A DNA stretch of 64,000 nucleotides from Microvirga terricola (GCF_011777495.1 NZ_JAATJS010000002.1:310001-374000); one strand, 5' to 3'. Numbered from the stretch's first letter, positions 8,997 to 16,662 are shown. Program-made: numbers and translations. The notes: generated by a model from the sequence alone, not told the origin.

Positions 8997-9347
8997 ATGA
9001 GGAGGTTGGCGATGATGATGCCGCTCGCAGCTTTATTTCTTTCATCCCAAATGGTCGTCGCGGTCGCGGATGGGCCGCCGAACCTGAAGTTCGAGCCGGG
9101 ATGCCGCCATCTGGCGCAGCTCGATCTGACCATTGACCCCAGCTACAAGAACTGCGTGCAGGAAGAAAAAAGTGCCCGCACGCAGCTCAGCCGTGAATGG
9201 GCAAAGTTTTCGGCCGCCGACCGGACGCGATGCGTGGCCGAGACCAACATGACCCCCGGCGTCGCCCCGAGCTATGTCGAGGTGCTGGAGTGCCTGAACA
9301 TGGCCCGTGACGTGGAGAATACCGCCGGGACCAACCGCAAGCGTTGA
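8997..9347 (+). CDS. Small secreted protein of unknown function
   Basis: The 116-residue protein has an N-terminal signal peptide (MRRLAMMMPLAALFLSSQMVVAVADG). The mature region of about 90 residues has three Cys (in GCRHL, NCVQEE and RCVAE) plus a fourth in ECLNMA, possibly two disulfides. Two starts compete. ATG 8997 supplies the positive n-region. ATG 9012 has a perfect AGGAGG six bases upstream but would lose both Arg. I do not recognise the family. Confidence 0.6.
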   Translation: MRRLAMMMPLAALFLSSQMVVAVADGPPNLKFEPGCRHLAQLDLTIDPSYKNCVQEEKSARTQLSREWAKFSAADRTRCVAETNMTPGVAPSYVEVLECLNMARDVENTAGTNRKR

Positions 9348-9401
9348 AGACCCCGCTATTCAATCGCTAAGATAGGCCGGTCACGTTTTTGGAGTGTGTG
9401 A

Positions 9402-10328
9402 ATGACCGGCCGCCTGCCGCCCCTGATCGCCCTGCGCGCTTTCGATGCGGTCGGCCGATGCGGCAGCGTGCGCGCGGCGGCCGAGGAGCTGTCTGTCAGC
9501 CACACGGTGATCTCCCGCCATATCCGCAACCTCGAGGCCCGGCTCGGCCGGGCGCTGTTCGTCGCCAAAGGGCGCGGGCTCGCGCTGACGGAGGATGGCG
9601 CGCGCTATCACGCCCAGATCCGGCAGGCTTTCGACCAGATTGCCAGAGCCACCGCCGAGCTGGGGCGCAGCCAGCGTCGCGTGCTGGAGATCTGGTGCAC
9701 CCCCGGCCTAGCGACCTTGCGGCTGATGCCGAACCTGCCTGACCTTGAGGCGGTTCTTCCCGACCGGGAGATCGTGCTTCAGCCGACCATCTCGCGGCCG
9801 CAACTGACGCGCGGCGAGGCGGATGTGGAGATCGTCTATCTCGACAATCCGCCCACCTCCGACGCTGTGCTGGCGGAGATGCTGGCCGCGCCGCGGGTAT
9901 TTCCCGTCGCCAGTCCCGCGCTTCTCGCCCGGCGCCCCATCGGCGACGATGTGGCGGCGCTTTTGAACCTGCCTCTGGTGCATGAGGAATCGACAGTGCA
10001 GTGGCGCGACTGGCTGCGGCGTGCAGGTCTGCGCCATGTGCCGGAGTTGCACGGGCCGCATCTGTGGCATGCTCATCTCACCATCGAGGCCGCGCGCCTC
10101 GGCCAGGGCGTGGCCATCGCCAACGAGGTGCTTGTCGCGGACGATCTTGCGTCGGGCCGCCTCATCGAAGTCGGCAAGACCGATATCGAGCTCGGCGCTT
10201 ATTATTTCGTCGCTCCGCGCGCCCGCTGGGACGACCCTGACATCGCTAAGCTGCGTGGCTGGGTGCACGGGCTTATGGCTCAGGCCCCGGCATTGGTGCA
10301 TCGGAGGCACCGATTGGGCGCAAAATAG
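9402..10328 (+). CDS. LysR-family transcriptional regulator
   Basis: The 308-residue protein has an N-terminal winged helix-turn-helix (residues about 6-65; AAEELSVSHTVISRHIRNLE is the recognition part) followed by a two-lobed effector domain of the GcvA-like subgroup. It is transcribed toward gabT, which begins 68 bp after its stop, so it may control that gene; this is inference from order. No T-N11-A operator stands out clearly upstream. Confidence 0.88.
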   Translation: MTGRLPPLIALRAFDAVGRCGSVRAAAEELSVSHTVISRHIRNLEARLGRALFVAKGRGLALTEDGARYHAQIRQAFDQIARATAELGRSQRRVLEIWCTPGLATLRLMPNLPDLEAVLPDREIVLQPTISRPQLTRGEADVEIVYLDNPPTSDAVLAEMLAAPRVFPVASPALLARRPIGDDVAALLNLPLVHEESTVQWRDWLRRAGLRHVPELHGPHLWHAHLTIEAARLGQGVAIANEVLVADDLASGRLIEVGKTDIELGAYYFVAPRARWDDPDIAKLRGWVHGLMAQAPALVHRRHRLGAK

Positions 10329-10396
10329 ATCGTTGTTCCTGATCGGTCCTTTGGGGAAGCTCGGCTTTCCCTGTGTTTCGCAACCGAGGCCGATCC

Positions 10397-11674
10397 ATGT
10401 CATCCAATGCCGATCTTTTCACGCGCCGCCAGGCTGCCATTCCCCGTGGTGTCGGCAATGCGACGCCTATCTCCGCCGCTCGCGCCGAGAATGCCGAGGT
10501 CTGGGACGTGGAGGGCCGGCGCTACGTCGATTTCGCGGGCGGCATCGCGGTCCTCAACACCGGACACCGCCATCCCGTCATCATGGAGGCCGTGAAGGCG
10601 CAGATGGAGCGCTTCACGCACACCTGCTTCCAGGTTCTGCTCTACGATTCCTACATCGAACTTGCTGAGCGGCTGAACGCGCTCGCGCCAATCCCTGAGC
10701 CCGCCAAGTCGATCCTGTTCACCACAGGCGCGGAGGCGACCGAGAACGCCATCAAGATCGCGCGCGCCGCCACCGGCCGCTCGGGCGTGATCGCGTTTAC
10801 CGGCGGCTTCCATGGCCGCACGATCATGGCCATGAACATGACCGGCAAGGTCGTGCCTTACAAGAAAGGTTTTGGCCCGGCGCAACCGGAGGTCTGGCAC
10901 GTCCCGTTCCCCGTCCCGCAACTTGGCGTCGATGTCGAGGATGCGCTGAAATACCTCAACTTCCTGTTCAAGGCGGACGTCGATCCCTCCCGCGTTGCTG
11001 CGATCATCATCGAGCCTGTGCAGGGCGAGGGCGGGTTCCATCAGGCTCCGCCGGAACTGATGCGCGCACTACGCCGCATCTGCGACGAGCACGGCATCGT
11101 CCTGGTAGCAGACGAAGTGCAGACCGGGTTCGGCCGCACGGGTCGCATGTTCGCGATGGAGCATTATGACGTCGCCCCCGATCTGATCTGCGTTGCGAAA
11201 AGCTTGGCGGGCGGCTTCCCGCTCTCCGGCATCATCGGGCGTGCTGCAATCATGGATGCGGTCGAGCCGGGTGGGCTCGGTGGAACCTATGCCGGCAACC
11301 CGCTTGCCTGCGCAGCGGCGCTTGCGGTGCTCGACGTGTTCGAGAAAGAGAAGCTCATCGAGCGCGCGAACGCCATCGGCGAGCGCCTGAAAGGACGTCT
11401 CGAAGCTTTGCGGCGTCGGAACGATCTCGCGCCCATCGCTGCCGTGCGCGGCCCCGGCGCGATGGTGGCCTTCGACATCGTCAAGGAGCCCGGAACCGAT
11501 CTGCCGGATGCGGAAGCAACGAAGCGGGTCGTGGCCCGCGCCAGCGAGAAAGGGCTGATCCTTCTCTCCTGCGGCGTTTATGCCAACACCATCCGCATTC
11601 TCGTTCCGCTCACCGCGAATGATGCGCTCATCGACGAGGGCCTCGATATTCTCGAGGAAGCGCTCGCCGCTTAG
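10397..11674 (+). CDS. gabT: 4-aminobutyrate--2-oxoglutarate transaminase
   Basis: The class-III PLP aminotransferase has 425 residues from the ATG at 10397; a GTG 24 bp upstream is less likely. Features: TTGAEATENAIKIAR (cofactor phosphate contact), FTGGFHGRT, ADEVQTGFGRTGR with the PLP-nitrogen Asp, and VAKSLAGGFPL with the Schiff-base Lys about residue 268. It converts GABA and 2-oxoglutarate to succinate semialdehyde and glutamate in the cytoplasm. Length and motifs fit GabT over other omega-transaminases, though 5-aminovalerate may also be used. No gabD is adjacent. An intrinsic terminator follows. Confidence 0.9.
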   Translation: MSSNADLFTRRQAAIPRGVGNATPISAARAENAEVWDVEGRRYVDFAGGIAVLNTGHRHPVIMEAVKAQMERFTHTCFQVLLYDSYIELAERLNALAPIPEPAKSILFTTGAEATENAIKIARAATGRSGVIAFTGGFHGRTIMAMNMTGKVVPYKKGFGPAQPEVWHVPFPVPQLGVDVEDALKYLNFLFKADVDPSRVAAIIIEPVQGEGGFHQAPPELMRALRRICDEHGIVLVADEVQTGFGRTGRMFAMEHYDVAPDLICVAKSLAGGFPLSGIIGRAAIMDAVEPGGLGGTYAGNPLACAAALAVLDVFEKEKLIERANAIGERLKGRLEALRRRNDLAPIAAVRGPGAMVAFDIVKEPGTDLPDAEATKRVVARASEKGLILLSCGVYANTIRILVPLTANDALIDEGLDILEEALAA

Positions 11675-11711
11675 CTTCGGGAACAAGCGATCACAAGCCG
11701 GATTGTCCCTG

Positions 11712-11738
11712 AACCGCCCTCGTCAGACGAGGGCGGTT
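11712..11738 (+). terminator. Intrinsic terminator after gabT
   Basis: A perfect 13-bp stem (AACCGCCCTCGTC with its complement) around a one-base nominal loop begins 38 bp after the gabT stop and is followed by a short T run. The U-tract is brief, so termination may be partial. Confidence 0.75.
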
Positions 11739-11830
11739 TGACGCGTCGGTGGCCAAATGTTCCAGTGGGCGCAACCTTAGCCACTTCTCATGCGTTCCCT
11801 GTTGAGCCACCAGACATAAGGGATCATGTC

Positions 11831-12097
11831 ATGAGCTTCATTTGGACCATCATCATCGGTTTCGTTGCCGGCGTGATTGCCAAGATGATCATGCCGGGTG
11901 AGAAGGAGCCGTCGGGCTTCATCCTCACCACCATCCTCGGCATCGTCGGCGCCTTCGTCGCGACCTATCTCGGCCAGGCGATCGGTTGGTACCGGGCTGA
12001 CGAGGGGGCTGGCTTCATCGGCGCCATCGTCGGAGCCGTGGTCGTGCTCTTCGTCTATGGGCTGATCGCGGGCCGCGGCCGCACGACGAGCTACTGA
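11831..12097 (+). CDS. GlsB/YeaQ/YmgE-family stress-response membrane protein
   Basis: The 88-residue protein has three predicted helices and Gly-rich packing: FIWTIIIGFVAGVIAKMIMPG, then FILTTILGIVGAFVATYLG, then GFIGAIVGAVVVLFVYGL. This is the transglycosylase-associated (GlsB/YeaQ) pattern of small envelope proteins induced by stress. The ATG at 11831 was chosen over an upstream GC-rich extension because homologues begin at this MSFIWTI-like motif. It opens a run of stress and envelope genes. No consensus sigma-EcfG promoter was found directly before it. Confidence 0.88.
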   Translation: MSFIWTIIIGFVAGVIAKMIMPGEKEPSGFILTTILGIVGAFVATYLGQAIGWYRADEGAGFIGAIVGAVVVLFVYGLIAGRGRTTSY

Positions 12098-12160
12098 AGC
12101 CGATCCTGCTTCTTGAAGTGATCCTTGCGGGCTGCGCGCTCTCGCGGTCCGCAATGCAGC

Positions 12161-12400
12161 TCAGTTTTGCCGTGCGAGCGACGCGGAGCCGATCAGCGCG
12201 GCCTTCACCGGACAATGGCCGAGATAGCCTCTCCAGGCGAGGAAGGACCCGCCGAGGAGCGCCAGCGCACTTAGAAAAGTGTTGGGGCGCGGACGCAGGC
12301 TCGTGGCGGCGAGACCAAGGCCGGCGACGATGTAAACCGCGCGCTCCGCCGCGGTCAGGTTCTGCTCTCCGTTGACTGGGATCTCTGGCGCGTTCTCCAC
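12161..12400 (-). CDS. DUF2892 (YgaP-like) inner-membrane protein
   Basis: The 79-residue protein has two membrane helices (about residues 20-37 and 42-60) and the DUF2892 signature: Asn-Leu near the start, the AAERAVYIVAGLGL helix, and GYLGHCPVKAALIG with the conserved Cys-Pro. Its function is unknown; homologues are small inner-membrane proteins linked to sulfur or stress metabolism. A sequence matching GGAAC-N17-CGTT lies on its strand 28 bp upstream of the ATG, which suggests general-stress control. Confidence 0.85.
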   Translation of the reverse strand: MENAPEIPVNGEQNLTAAERAVYIVAGLGLAATSLRPRPNTFLSALALLGGSFLAWRGYLGHCPVKAALIGSASLARQN

Positions 12401-12428
12401 GGCGCATCTCCGTTGCTTCGATGGGTCG

Positions 12429-12454
12429 AACGCCAGGCGCGGCGCCGTTGTTCC
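12429..12454 (-). promoter_or_regulatory. Candidate sigma-EcfG promoter for DUF2892 gene
   Basis: Read on the minus strand, GGAAC (12454-12450) and CGTT (12432-12429) are separated by exactly 17 bases, matching the alphaproteobacterial general-stress sigma factor consensus GGAAC-N16/17-CGTT. The -10 element ends 28 bp before the start codon. Confidence 0.7.
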
Positions 12455-12481
12455 GCGGTGAAGGCGGCGCCTGCGATCTCA

Positions 12482-12506
12482 GGAACATCCCATTTTGAGC
12501 GCCGTT
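12482..12506 (+). promoter_or_regulatory. Candidate sigma-EcfG promoter for YciE-like gene
   Basis: GGAAC (12482-12486), a 16-base spacer, and CGTT (12503-12506) lie 32 bp before the ATG at 12539. This is an exact match to GGAAC-N16/17-CGTT and is divergent from the similar promoter for the DUF2892 gene. Confidence 0.75.
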
Positions 12507-12538
12507 GAGCACACTCTGATGTTAAAGGAGACCCTGCG

Positions 12539-13033
12539 ATGGCCGCGAAGGGCAAGACACTCAACGACCTGTTCCTTCATACCTTGAAGGACATCTATTA
12601 CGCCGAGAAGCAGATCGTCAAAGCTTTGCCGAAGATGGCGAAGGCTGCCGAGACGAAGGAGCTGAAAGAGGCGTTTGCAACCCATCTTACCGAAACCGAA
12701 GGGCAGATCGAGCGTCTGGAGGAGATCTTCAGAATCCTCGGCAAGGAAGCGCGCGGTGTGCAATGCGAGGCGATGGCCGGAATCATCGAAGAGGGCCGCG
12801 AGGTCATGGAGGACTTCGCTGACAGCGTCGCTCTCGATGCCGGTATTCTTGCTGCCGCTCAAGCTGTCGAGCACTACGAAATCACGCGCTACGGCACACT
12901 CAAGACCTGGGCGTCGGAGTTGGGAATGAACGACGTTGCAGCCCTTCTCGACAAGACGCTGCAGGAGGAAAAGAAGACGGACAAGCTTCTAACCCAGATG
13001 GCCGAAGCGCGCGTGAACATGAAGGCGGCCTAG
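12539..13033 (+). CDS. YciE/YciF-like ferritin-like protein (DUF892)
   Basis: The 164-residue all-helical protein is of the DUF892 family: opening LNDLFLHTLKDIYYAEKQI, then paired Glu/His residues (HLTETEGQIERLEEIF, VEHYEITRYGTLKTWA) that in the family line a ferritin-like four-helix bundle and can bind a di-metal centre. Physiological activity is unproven in the family, but expression is stress-linked. AAAGGAGA ten bases upstream is a strong ribosome site. The candidate sigma-EcfG promoter upstream supports general-stress induction. Confidence 0.9.
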   Translation: MAAKGKTLNDLFLHTLKDIYYAEKQIVKALPKMAKAAETKELKEAFATHLTETEGQIERLEEIFRILGKEARGVQCEAMAGIIEEGREVMEDFADSVALDAGILAAAQAVEHYEITRYGTLKTWASELGMNDVAALLDKTLQEEKKTDKLLTQMAEARVNMKAA

Positions 13034-13081
13034 CCGGAACGGCGTCTCACGTTGGAACGTCAGGCGCTTCCGCTCCCGCGC

Positions 13082-13106
13082 GGAACTCGCTGCTTGTGCA
13101 GCGGTT
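13082..13106 (+). promoter_or_regulatory. Near-consensus sigma-EcfG promoter
   Basis: GGAAC (13082-13086), 16 bases, then GGTT (13103-13106) instead of CGTT, 27 bp before the ATG at 13134. There is one mismatch in the -10 element. It would drive the four-gene envelope block that follows. Confidence 0.5.
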
Positions 13107-13133
13107 TTCCCTGAGTTTCGGGAAAGGTCGGCG

Positions 13134-13604
13134 ATGGTTGGGAAAGAGCAAAGCCGCGGCGCGCGGCAGAGCGAGTCTGCAAGTGAGGAATGGGATGCGC
13201 TGAAGGGCGATTTCGACGACATGGCTGACGCGGCCATCAGCCGTGGCCGGCACTTCACCGAGATCGCACGCATGCAGGTCGCGGACTTCGCAAACCGCCG
13301 CAAGGATGGTGCAGCGCAGTCGGTCGCCGATGTAGCTACATCCCTGCGGGAGGCGACGCACTCGTTCGACGACCGGCCCGACATTCGCGCCGTTGTCGAT
13401 ACGGCCGCCGAGGGCCTCGAGCAATTCGCCGATAGCATTCGCAGCCGCAGCCTCAACGATATGCTCGCGGATCTCGAAGATATCGCGCAGCGGCATCCGA
13501 CAATGACGGCGGTTCTGTCGGTCACCGCTGGTTTCATGGCCGCCCGATTCATCAAGAGTACGAGTGTGGAGCGCCGGCGAAGCGCGCCGATCCCTTCGCC
13601 TTGA
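13134..13604 (+). CDS. Conserved protein with C-terminal membrane anchor, unknown function
   Basis: The 156-residue, strongly helical, charged protein (residues about 15-125, likely coiled coil) ends in a short hydrophobic stretch MTAVLSVTAGFMAARF before a basic tail. That architecture recalls ElaB/YqjD/DUF883 proteins, which anchor to the inner membrane by a C-terminal helix. It heads a tightly packed block (12 bp to the next gene) with holin-like, DUF3618 and DUF883-like products, and has a near-consensus sigma-EcfG promoter. A role at the envelope under stress is inferred from these neighbours. Confidence 0.7.
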   Translation: MVGKEQSRGARQSESASEEWDALKGDFDDMADAAISRGRHFTEIARMQVADFANRRKDGAAQSVADVATSLREATHSFDDRPDIRAVVDTAAEGLEQFADSIRSRSLNDMLADLEDIAQRHPTMTAVLSVTAGFMAARFIKSTSVERRRSAPIPSP

Positions 13605-13616
13605 CGGAGAGCGATC

Positions 13617-14012
13617 ATGCCGGATCACGGCCATCAGACCATCCGGGAGCTGGCGGGCGAGGCCCTGCGAGATACGAGCGATCTGGCACAGAAGGAACTC
13701 GCGCTTTTTCTGCTTGAAGTAAGCGAGCAGGTTCGCGCCGCTTCGTTCGGCGTGGCACTCATCATCGCCGCGGCGGTTTTCGCGATAGGGGCGATTGTCC
13801 TGTGGACACAGGCGCTGGTCGACTGGCTGGCGACCGTTCTCGGCTCAGCGCCGCTGGCGGCCTTGGTCGTCGGCGGTGTCATGGCGCTCATCGCCACTGC
13901 GCTTGCGCTTTACGGCCGTCGTGTCATGGCGGGATTCTCGCTTGCGCCGCGCCGGACCATGCGGTCTCTCCAACGCGATGCGGCGGTCTTATCCGAGAGA
14001 GTGACGGGATGA
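13617..14012 (+). CDS. Phage-holin-3_6 (DUF1469) family membrane protein
   Basis: The 131 residues carry an amphipathic N-terminus (IRELAGEALRDTSDLAQKELALF) followed by two long helices (about 42-66 and 77-101). This is the order seen in Actinobacterial-holin/DUF1469 proteins. In non-phage genomes these are YqjE-like stress membrane proteins rather than lysis proteins, and no phage genes are present here. The stop overlaps the start of the next gene (ATGA), so translation is coupled. Confidence 0.82.
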   Translation: MPDHGHQTIRELAGEALRDTSDLAQKELALFLLEVSEQVRAASFGVALIIAAAVFAIGAIVLWTQALVDWLATVLGSAPLAALVVGGVMALIATALALYGRRVMAGFSLAPRRTMRSLQRDAAVLSERVTG

Positions 14013-14410
14013 CACGCAACCCTGACGATCTCGAAAAGGATATCGAGCGGACGCGTGCGAAGCTCGACACGACGATCGAGCGCCTGCAAGACAGGATCAC
14101 CTTGTCGGGAATTGTCGACGATCTTCTGGGCTCGGCGCGGAAGGGACGATACGCGACGCTTTTCGAAAACGTCCTCGACACGATCAAGCGCCACCCCATT
14201 CCAGTGCTGCTCGTCGCCGCCGGTGTCGGGTATCTCGTTCGACACGCCCGACACAGGCCGCCCGCGCAGCATCGAAGCACACGACTGATGGATGAAGAGG
14301 ACGTCATGGGAGAGCCGGAAGACTTTCGTCTTTACGGCTCCGGCGCATCACCATTCCAGCCACCGGAAGAGGCGTTGGAGCGCCGGCGGGTCACGACGTC
14401 TCGCATCTGA
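14009..14410 (+). CDS. DUF3618 domain protein
   Basis: The 133-residue protein starts with the DUF3618 signature: NPDDLEKDIERTRAKLDTTI and ERLQDRITLSGIVDDLL, an amphipathic helix pair. A hydrophobic stretch IPVLLVAAGVGYLV (about 71-84) anchors it to the membrane. The C-terminal 45 residues are polar and probably disordered. It overlaps the holin-like gene by 4 bp. The family is typically found with YqjD/YqjE-type envelope proteins, as here. Function is unknown. Confidence 0.85.
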   Translation: MTRNPDDLEKDIERTRAKLDTTIERLQDRITLSGIVDDLLGSARKGRYATLFENVLDTIKRHPIPVLLVAAGVGYLVRHARHRPPAQHRSTRLMDEEDVMGEPEDFRLYGSGASPFQPPEEALERRRVTTSRI

Positions 14411-14432
14411 AACGCTGACACAGGAGCGTTCC

Positions 14433-15071
14433 ATGGCCGACAGCAAGCGTGAGTCCGAAGCGTCTTCGAGCGAAAGACAGGGCAATTCCGAAAAGGGCGT
14501 CCGCTCAAGGGTCTCCGCGGGGACGTCGGTCGGCGACATCGGGCACTCGCCGATGCCGCATGCCCAGGAGGTGACCGAGACGAAAGGGCGGGCGCAGGAA
14601 ACAGCTGAGCGTGTTCGCGAGGTCGCCGAGGAGGCGCGACGGCGGGCTTCCGAAACTTACGAGGATGCGACGGAATGGGCGCACGACACCTATGATCGCG
14701 TCTCGGATTGGGCCTCCGACGCCTATCGGCATCGCGGCGAAAAGATGCATCACCTGCGCGAGCGCTCGTCCAAGCGCTTTTCCGAGGCGCGTAGCGGCAT
14801 CCAGCACTATGCCGCAGACAACCCTCTGGTGGTGGGGCTCGTCGGATTTGCCGTCGGACTTCTCATTGGCGCCCTGCTGCCGCGCACGCGCCGCGAGAAC
14901 GAGCTGTTCGGCGGCTGGTCGGATGCGGCGCGCAGCCAGGGACTGCGCTATGCCCGCGAGGCCGCACGCACGGGACGCGAATATGTCGAGGACATGCTCG
15001 ACGCGGAGGATCCGCGCTTGAGAGAAGCAGGCAACGAGTTGCGGCGAAAGCGCCCAAGAGCGCCGGATTAG
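14433..15071 (+). CDS. DUF883/YqjD-like membrane-anchored helical protein
   Basis: The ATG at 14433 follows CAGGAGCG and gives 212 residues. A disordered Ser/Glu-rich N-terminus is followed by a long charged helix (about 45-125, rich in A-E-R repeats such as TAERVREVAEEARRRASE). Next come the YqjD/ElaB hallmark NPLVVGLVGFAVGLLIGALLP (about 130-150) and a charged tail. It is probably an inner-membrane-anchored protein that associates with ribosomes or the envelope in stationary phase, by analogy to YqjD. It is the last gene of the block. Confidence 0.8.
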   Translation: MADSKRESEASSSERQGNSEKGVRSRVSAGTSVGDIGHSPMPHAQEVTETKGRAQETAERVREVAEEARRRASETYEDATEWAHDTYDRVSDWASDAYRHRGEKMHHLRERSSKRFSEARSGIQHYAADNPLVVGLVGFAVGLLIGALLPRTRRENELFGGWSDAARSQGLRYAREAARTGREYVEDMLDAEDPRLREAGNELRRKRPRAPD

Positions 15072-15149
15072 CCCGAATGCGGTACCCTTCCGGATTAGAA
15101 TTGCGCCGATATTTGAAGGGTTTCGCCGAAATTGCCACTGTGCTGGACC

Positions 15150-15174
15150 GGAACTTCCTGGCGCGCAGCCCGTT
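15150..15174 (+). promoter_or_regulatory. Candidate sigma-EcfG promoter for receiver gene
   Basis: GGAAC (15150-15154), 16 bases, CGTT (15171-15174) is an exact consensus match. It lies 76 bp upstream of the GTG at 15251 and inside the non-conserved 5' part of the longer open frame, supporting the shorter gene model. Confidence 0.72.
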
Positions 15175-15250
15175 TCCTGCCTCGTACAGAGTTGCATCCG
15201 GGCAGGGGCTACGGGTCATCAAAATGTGGGTGGGCCGGTGGAGGCGTGGC

Positions 15251-15595
15251 GTGCGTGTTTTGATCTTGGAGGACGACCCTCTGATCGCTCTCGATCTGCA
15301 GGCGATCCTGGAGAACGATGGTCATGAGGTCGTAAGCGTCTGCGACTCGCTTGCCGAGGCGCGGGGGCATCTGGAAGACGGGTTCGATTGCGCGTTGCTC
15401 GATATCGATCTCGTTGATGGCAAAAGCTTTGGCGTTGCGACCGTTCTCATGGAGCGGCACATCCCTTTTGCGTTCGTGTCGGCGTCGCACCCGGGCGAGG
15501 TTCCGGACACGCTGCGGGTGGCTTCCTTCATAGCCAAGCCCTTTGAAGAAGAGGCAATTCTTCGCTCCCTCGAGGAAGTTGTTCCGGGGGGATGA
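15251..15595 (+). CDS. Single-domain response regulator (receiver only)
   Basis: A GTG start at 15251, six bases after GGAGG, gives 114 residues beginning directly with the receiver strand VRVLILEDDPLIALD. The frame stays open upstream to 15077, but that part lacks receiver homology and contains the promoter. Acidic pair EDD, phospho-acceptor Asp in LLDIDLVDG, Thr/Ser position VSA, and Lys in AKPF are all present. There is no output domain, so it likely acts by protein contact or as a phosphate sink. Together with the next receiver gene and its promoter it looks like a general-stress signalling component. Confidence 0.8.
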   Translation: MRVLILEDDPLIALDLQAILENDGHEVVSVCDSLAEARGHLEDGFDCALLDIDLVDGKSFGVATVLMERHIPFAFVSASHPGEVPDTLRVASFIAKPFEEEAILRSLEEVVPGG

Positions 15596-15651
15596 GTGTT
15601 GCGTCCTAGCAACTGCGCCGAAAGTCGTAGAAACTGGTTCCTAAATGGTAT

Positions 15652-15676
15652 GGAACTCAGCTGTCACGAGGACGTT
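15652..15676 (+). promoter_or_regulatory. Candidate sigma-EcfG promoter for second receiver gene
   Basis: GGAAC (15652-15656), 16 bases, CGTT (15673-15676) is an exact match to the consensus. The -10 element ends 30 bp before the ATG at 15707. Confidence 0.75.
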
Positions 15677-15706
15677 AACCGGCAACGTTTGGCGAGCTGA
15701 GAGACC

Positions 15707-16093
15707 ATGGCGAAAGACCAATCCACAATTCTTTTGGTTGAGGACGAACCCCTCATTCGCCTTTTCCTCGTGGACCTTCTCGAAGAAGCTGGTTTCAGGG
15801 TGATCGAGACCGCGAATGCTGCCGAGGCGCTCGTGGCCCTGGAGTCGGGATTACGGGTCAACGTGCTTCTGACCGATGTCGATATGCCAGCCGGTTGCGA
15901 CGGTTTCGAACTCGCCCGCAAAGTGCATAAGTCGTGGCCGGAAACGGAGATTTTGATCATGTCGGGCCGGCATTGGCCGGATCCGGCGGACCTCCCTCCG
16001 GGGGCCGCGTTCTTGGCCAAGCCGTTTCCGAACGAGGCGATCGTCTCGCAAGTTCACTACGCGGTGGCGCGGAGGCGACGCGCCTATTCTTGA
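15707..16093 (+). CDS. Single-domain response regulator
   Basis: The 128-residue receiver domain has an acidic pocket VEDEP, phospho-acceptor Asp in LLTDVDMP, the Ser of IMSGR and the Lys of LAKPFPNE. There is no effector domain. It resembles the CheY-like receivers that accompany HWE/HRXXN-type kinases in Rhizobiales. No partner kinase is adjacent. It has its own sigma-EcfG-type promoter and is separated by 111 bp from the other stand-alone receiver, so the pair seem to be independently expressed members of the same stress regulon. Confidence 0.88.
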   Translation: MAKDQSTILLVEDEPLIRLFLVDLLEEAGFRVIETANAAEALVALESGLRVNVLLTDVDMPAGCDGFELARKVHKSWPETEILIMSGRHWPDPADLPPGAAFLAKPFPNEAIVSQVHYAVARRRRAYS

Positions 16094-16338
16094 GCCGTCG
16101 CGCGCCCTGCTTCCCCGGATTTTTCAGGACACTTTTCCTTGGTTTGTAGCGCCGCACGGCGCAAGTCCGGCTTGCTGACGGCGCGGACCAGACATAAGCT
16201 CCGCCCATGTTGACCACCTGGTTGGGGCCAGGGATGCATGGGAACATGCTCCTACGCTCGGCTTGGTGCCGGTCAATGAGCTTTTCACGGCCGAACGTGT
16301 GCCGTCGAAGGGCGTTTCATCCACTTTCGGAGGAATCC

Positions 16339-16662
16339 ATGCCGACCAAGACGACAGCCGGAAAAGCCAGTGCGAAGAAGCCGGCGGCCAAGGCGCCTGC
16401 CGCCAAGAAGGCCGGGGCCAAGCCCAACGCTCTCCAGCAGCCCCTGCAGCCCTCCAAGGAGCTGGCGGCTATCGTCGGTTCCAGCCCGCTCGCTCGTGGC
16501 GAGGTCGTGAGCAAGATGTGGGAGTACATCAAGAAGCACAACCTCCAGAATCCCGAGAACAAGCGCGAGATCCTGGCGGACGACAAGCTTGAGCCGATCT
16601 TCGGCAAGAAGAAGGTCACGATGTTCGAGATGAACAAGCATCTCGCCCAGCACCTGAAATAA
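16339..16662 (+). CDS. SWIB/MDM2 domain protein with histone-like N-terminal tail
   Basis: The 107-residue protein has residues 1-30 rich in Lys/Ala/Pro (KASAKKPAAKAPAAKKAG), like histone H1 tails. It is followed by a complete SWIB domain: LAAIVGSSPLARGEVVSKMW, EYIKKHNLQNPENKREIL, LEPIFGKKKVTMFEM, then NKHLAQHL. SWIB proteins in bacteria are small and probably chromatin- or DNA-associated; their role is not defined. GGAGGA eight bases upstream fixes the ATG. It lies at the end of the stress island. A GGAAC at 16241 lacks a matching CGTT. Confidence 0.9.
   Translation: MPTKTTAGKASAKKPAAKAPAAKKAGAKPNALQQPLQPSKELAAIVGSSPLARGEVVSKMWEYIKKHNLQNPENKREILADDKLEPIFGKKKVTMFEMNKHLAQHLK

Noticed and set aside
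11712-11830. sigma-EcfG promoter before the GlsB-like gene
   Set aside because: No GGAAC occurs on the plus strand in this interval. A minus-strand GGAAC-N17-GGTT points toward gabT and has no gene to drive.
13617-14012. Holin-like gene as evidence of a prophage
   Set aside because: DUF1469 proteins occur widely outside phages beside DUF3618/DUF883 genes. No capsid, tail, integrase or lysin gene is present.
15077-15250. Upstream extension of the first receiver gene
   Set aside because: The open frame continues to 15077, but the added 58 residues have no receiver homology and contain an exact sigma-EcfG promoter. The GTG at 15251 has GGAGG six bases upstream.
16241-16265. sigma-EcfG promoter before the SWIB gene
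   Set aside because: GGAAC is present but no CGTT follows at 15-18 bases; the best is GCTT at 15.
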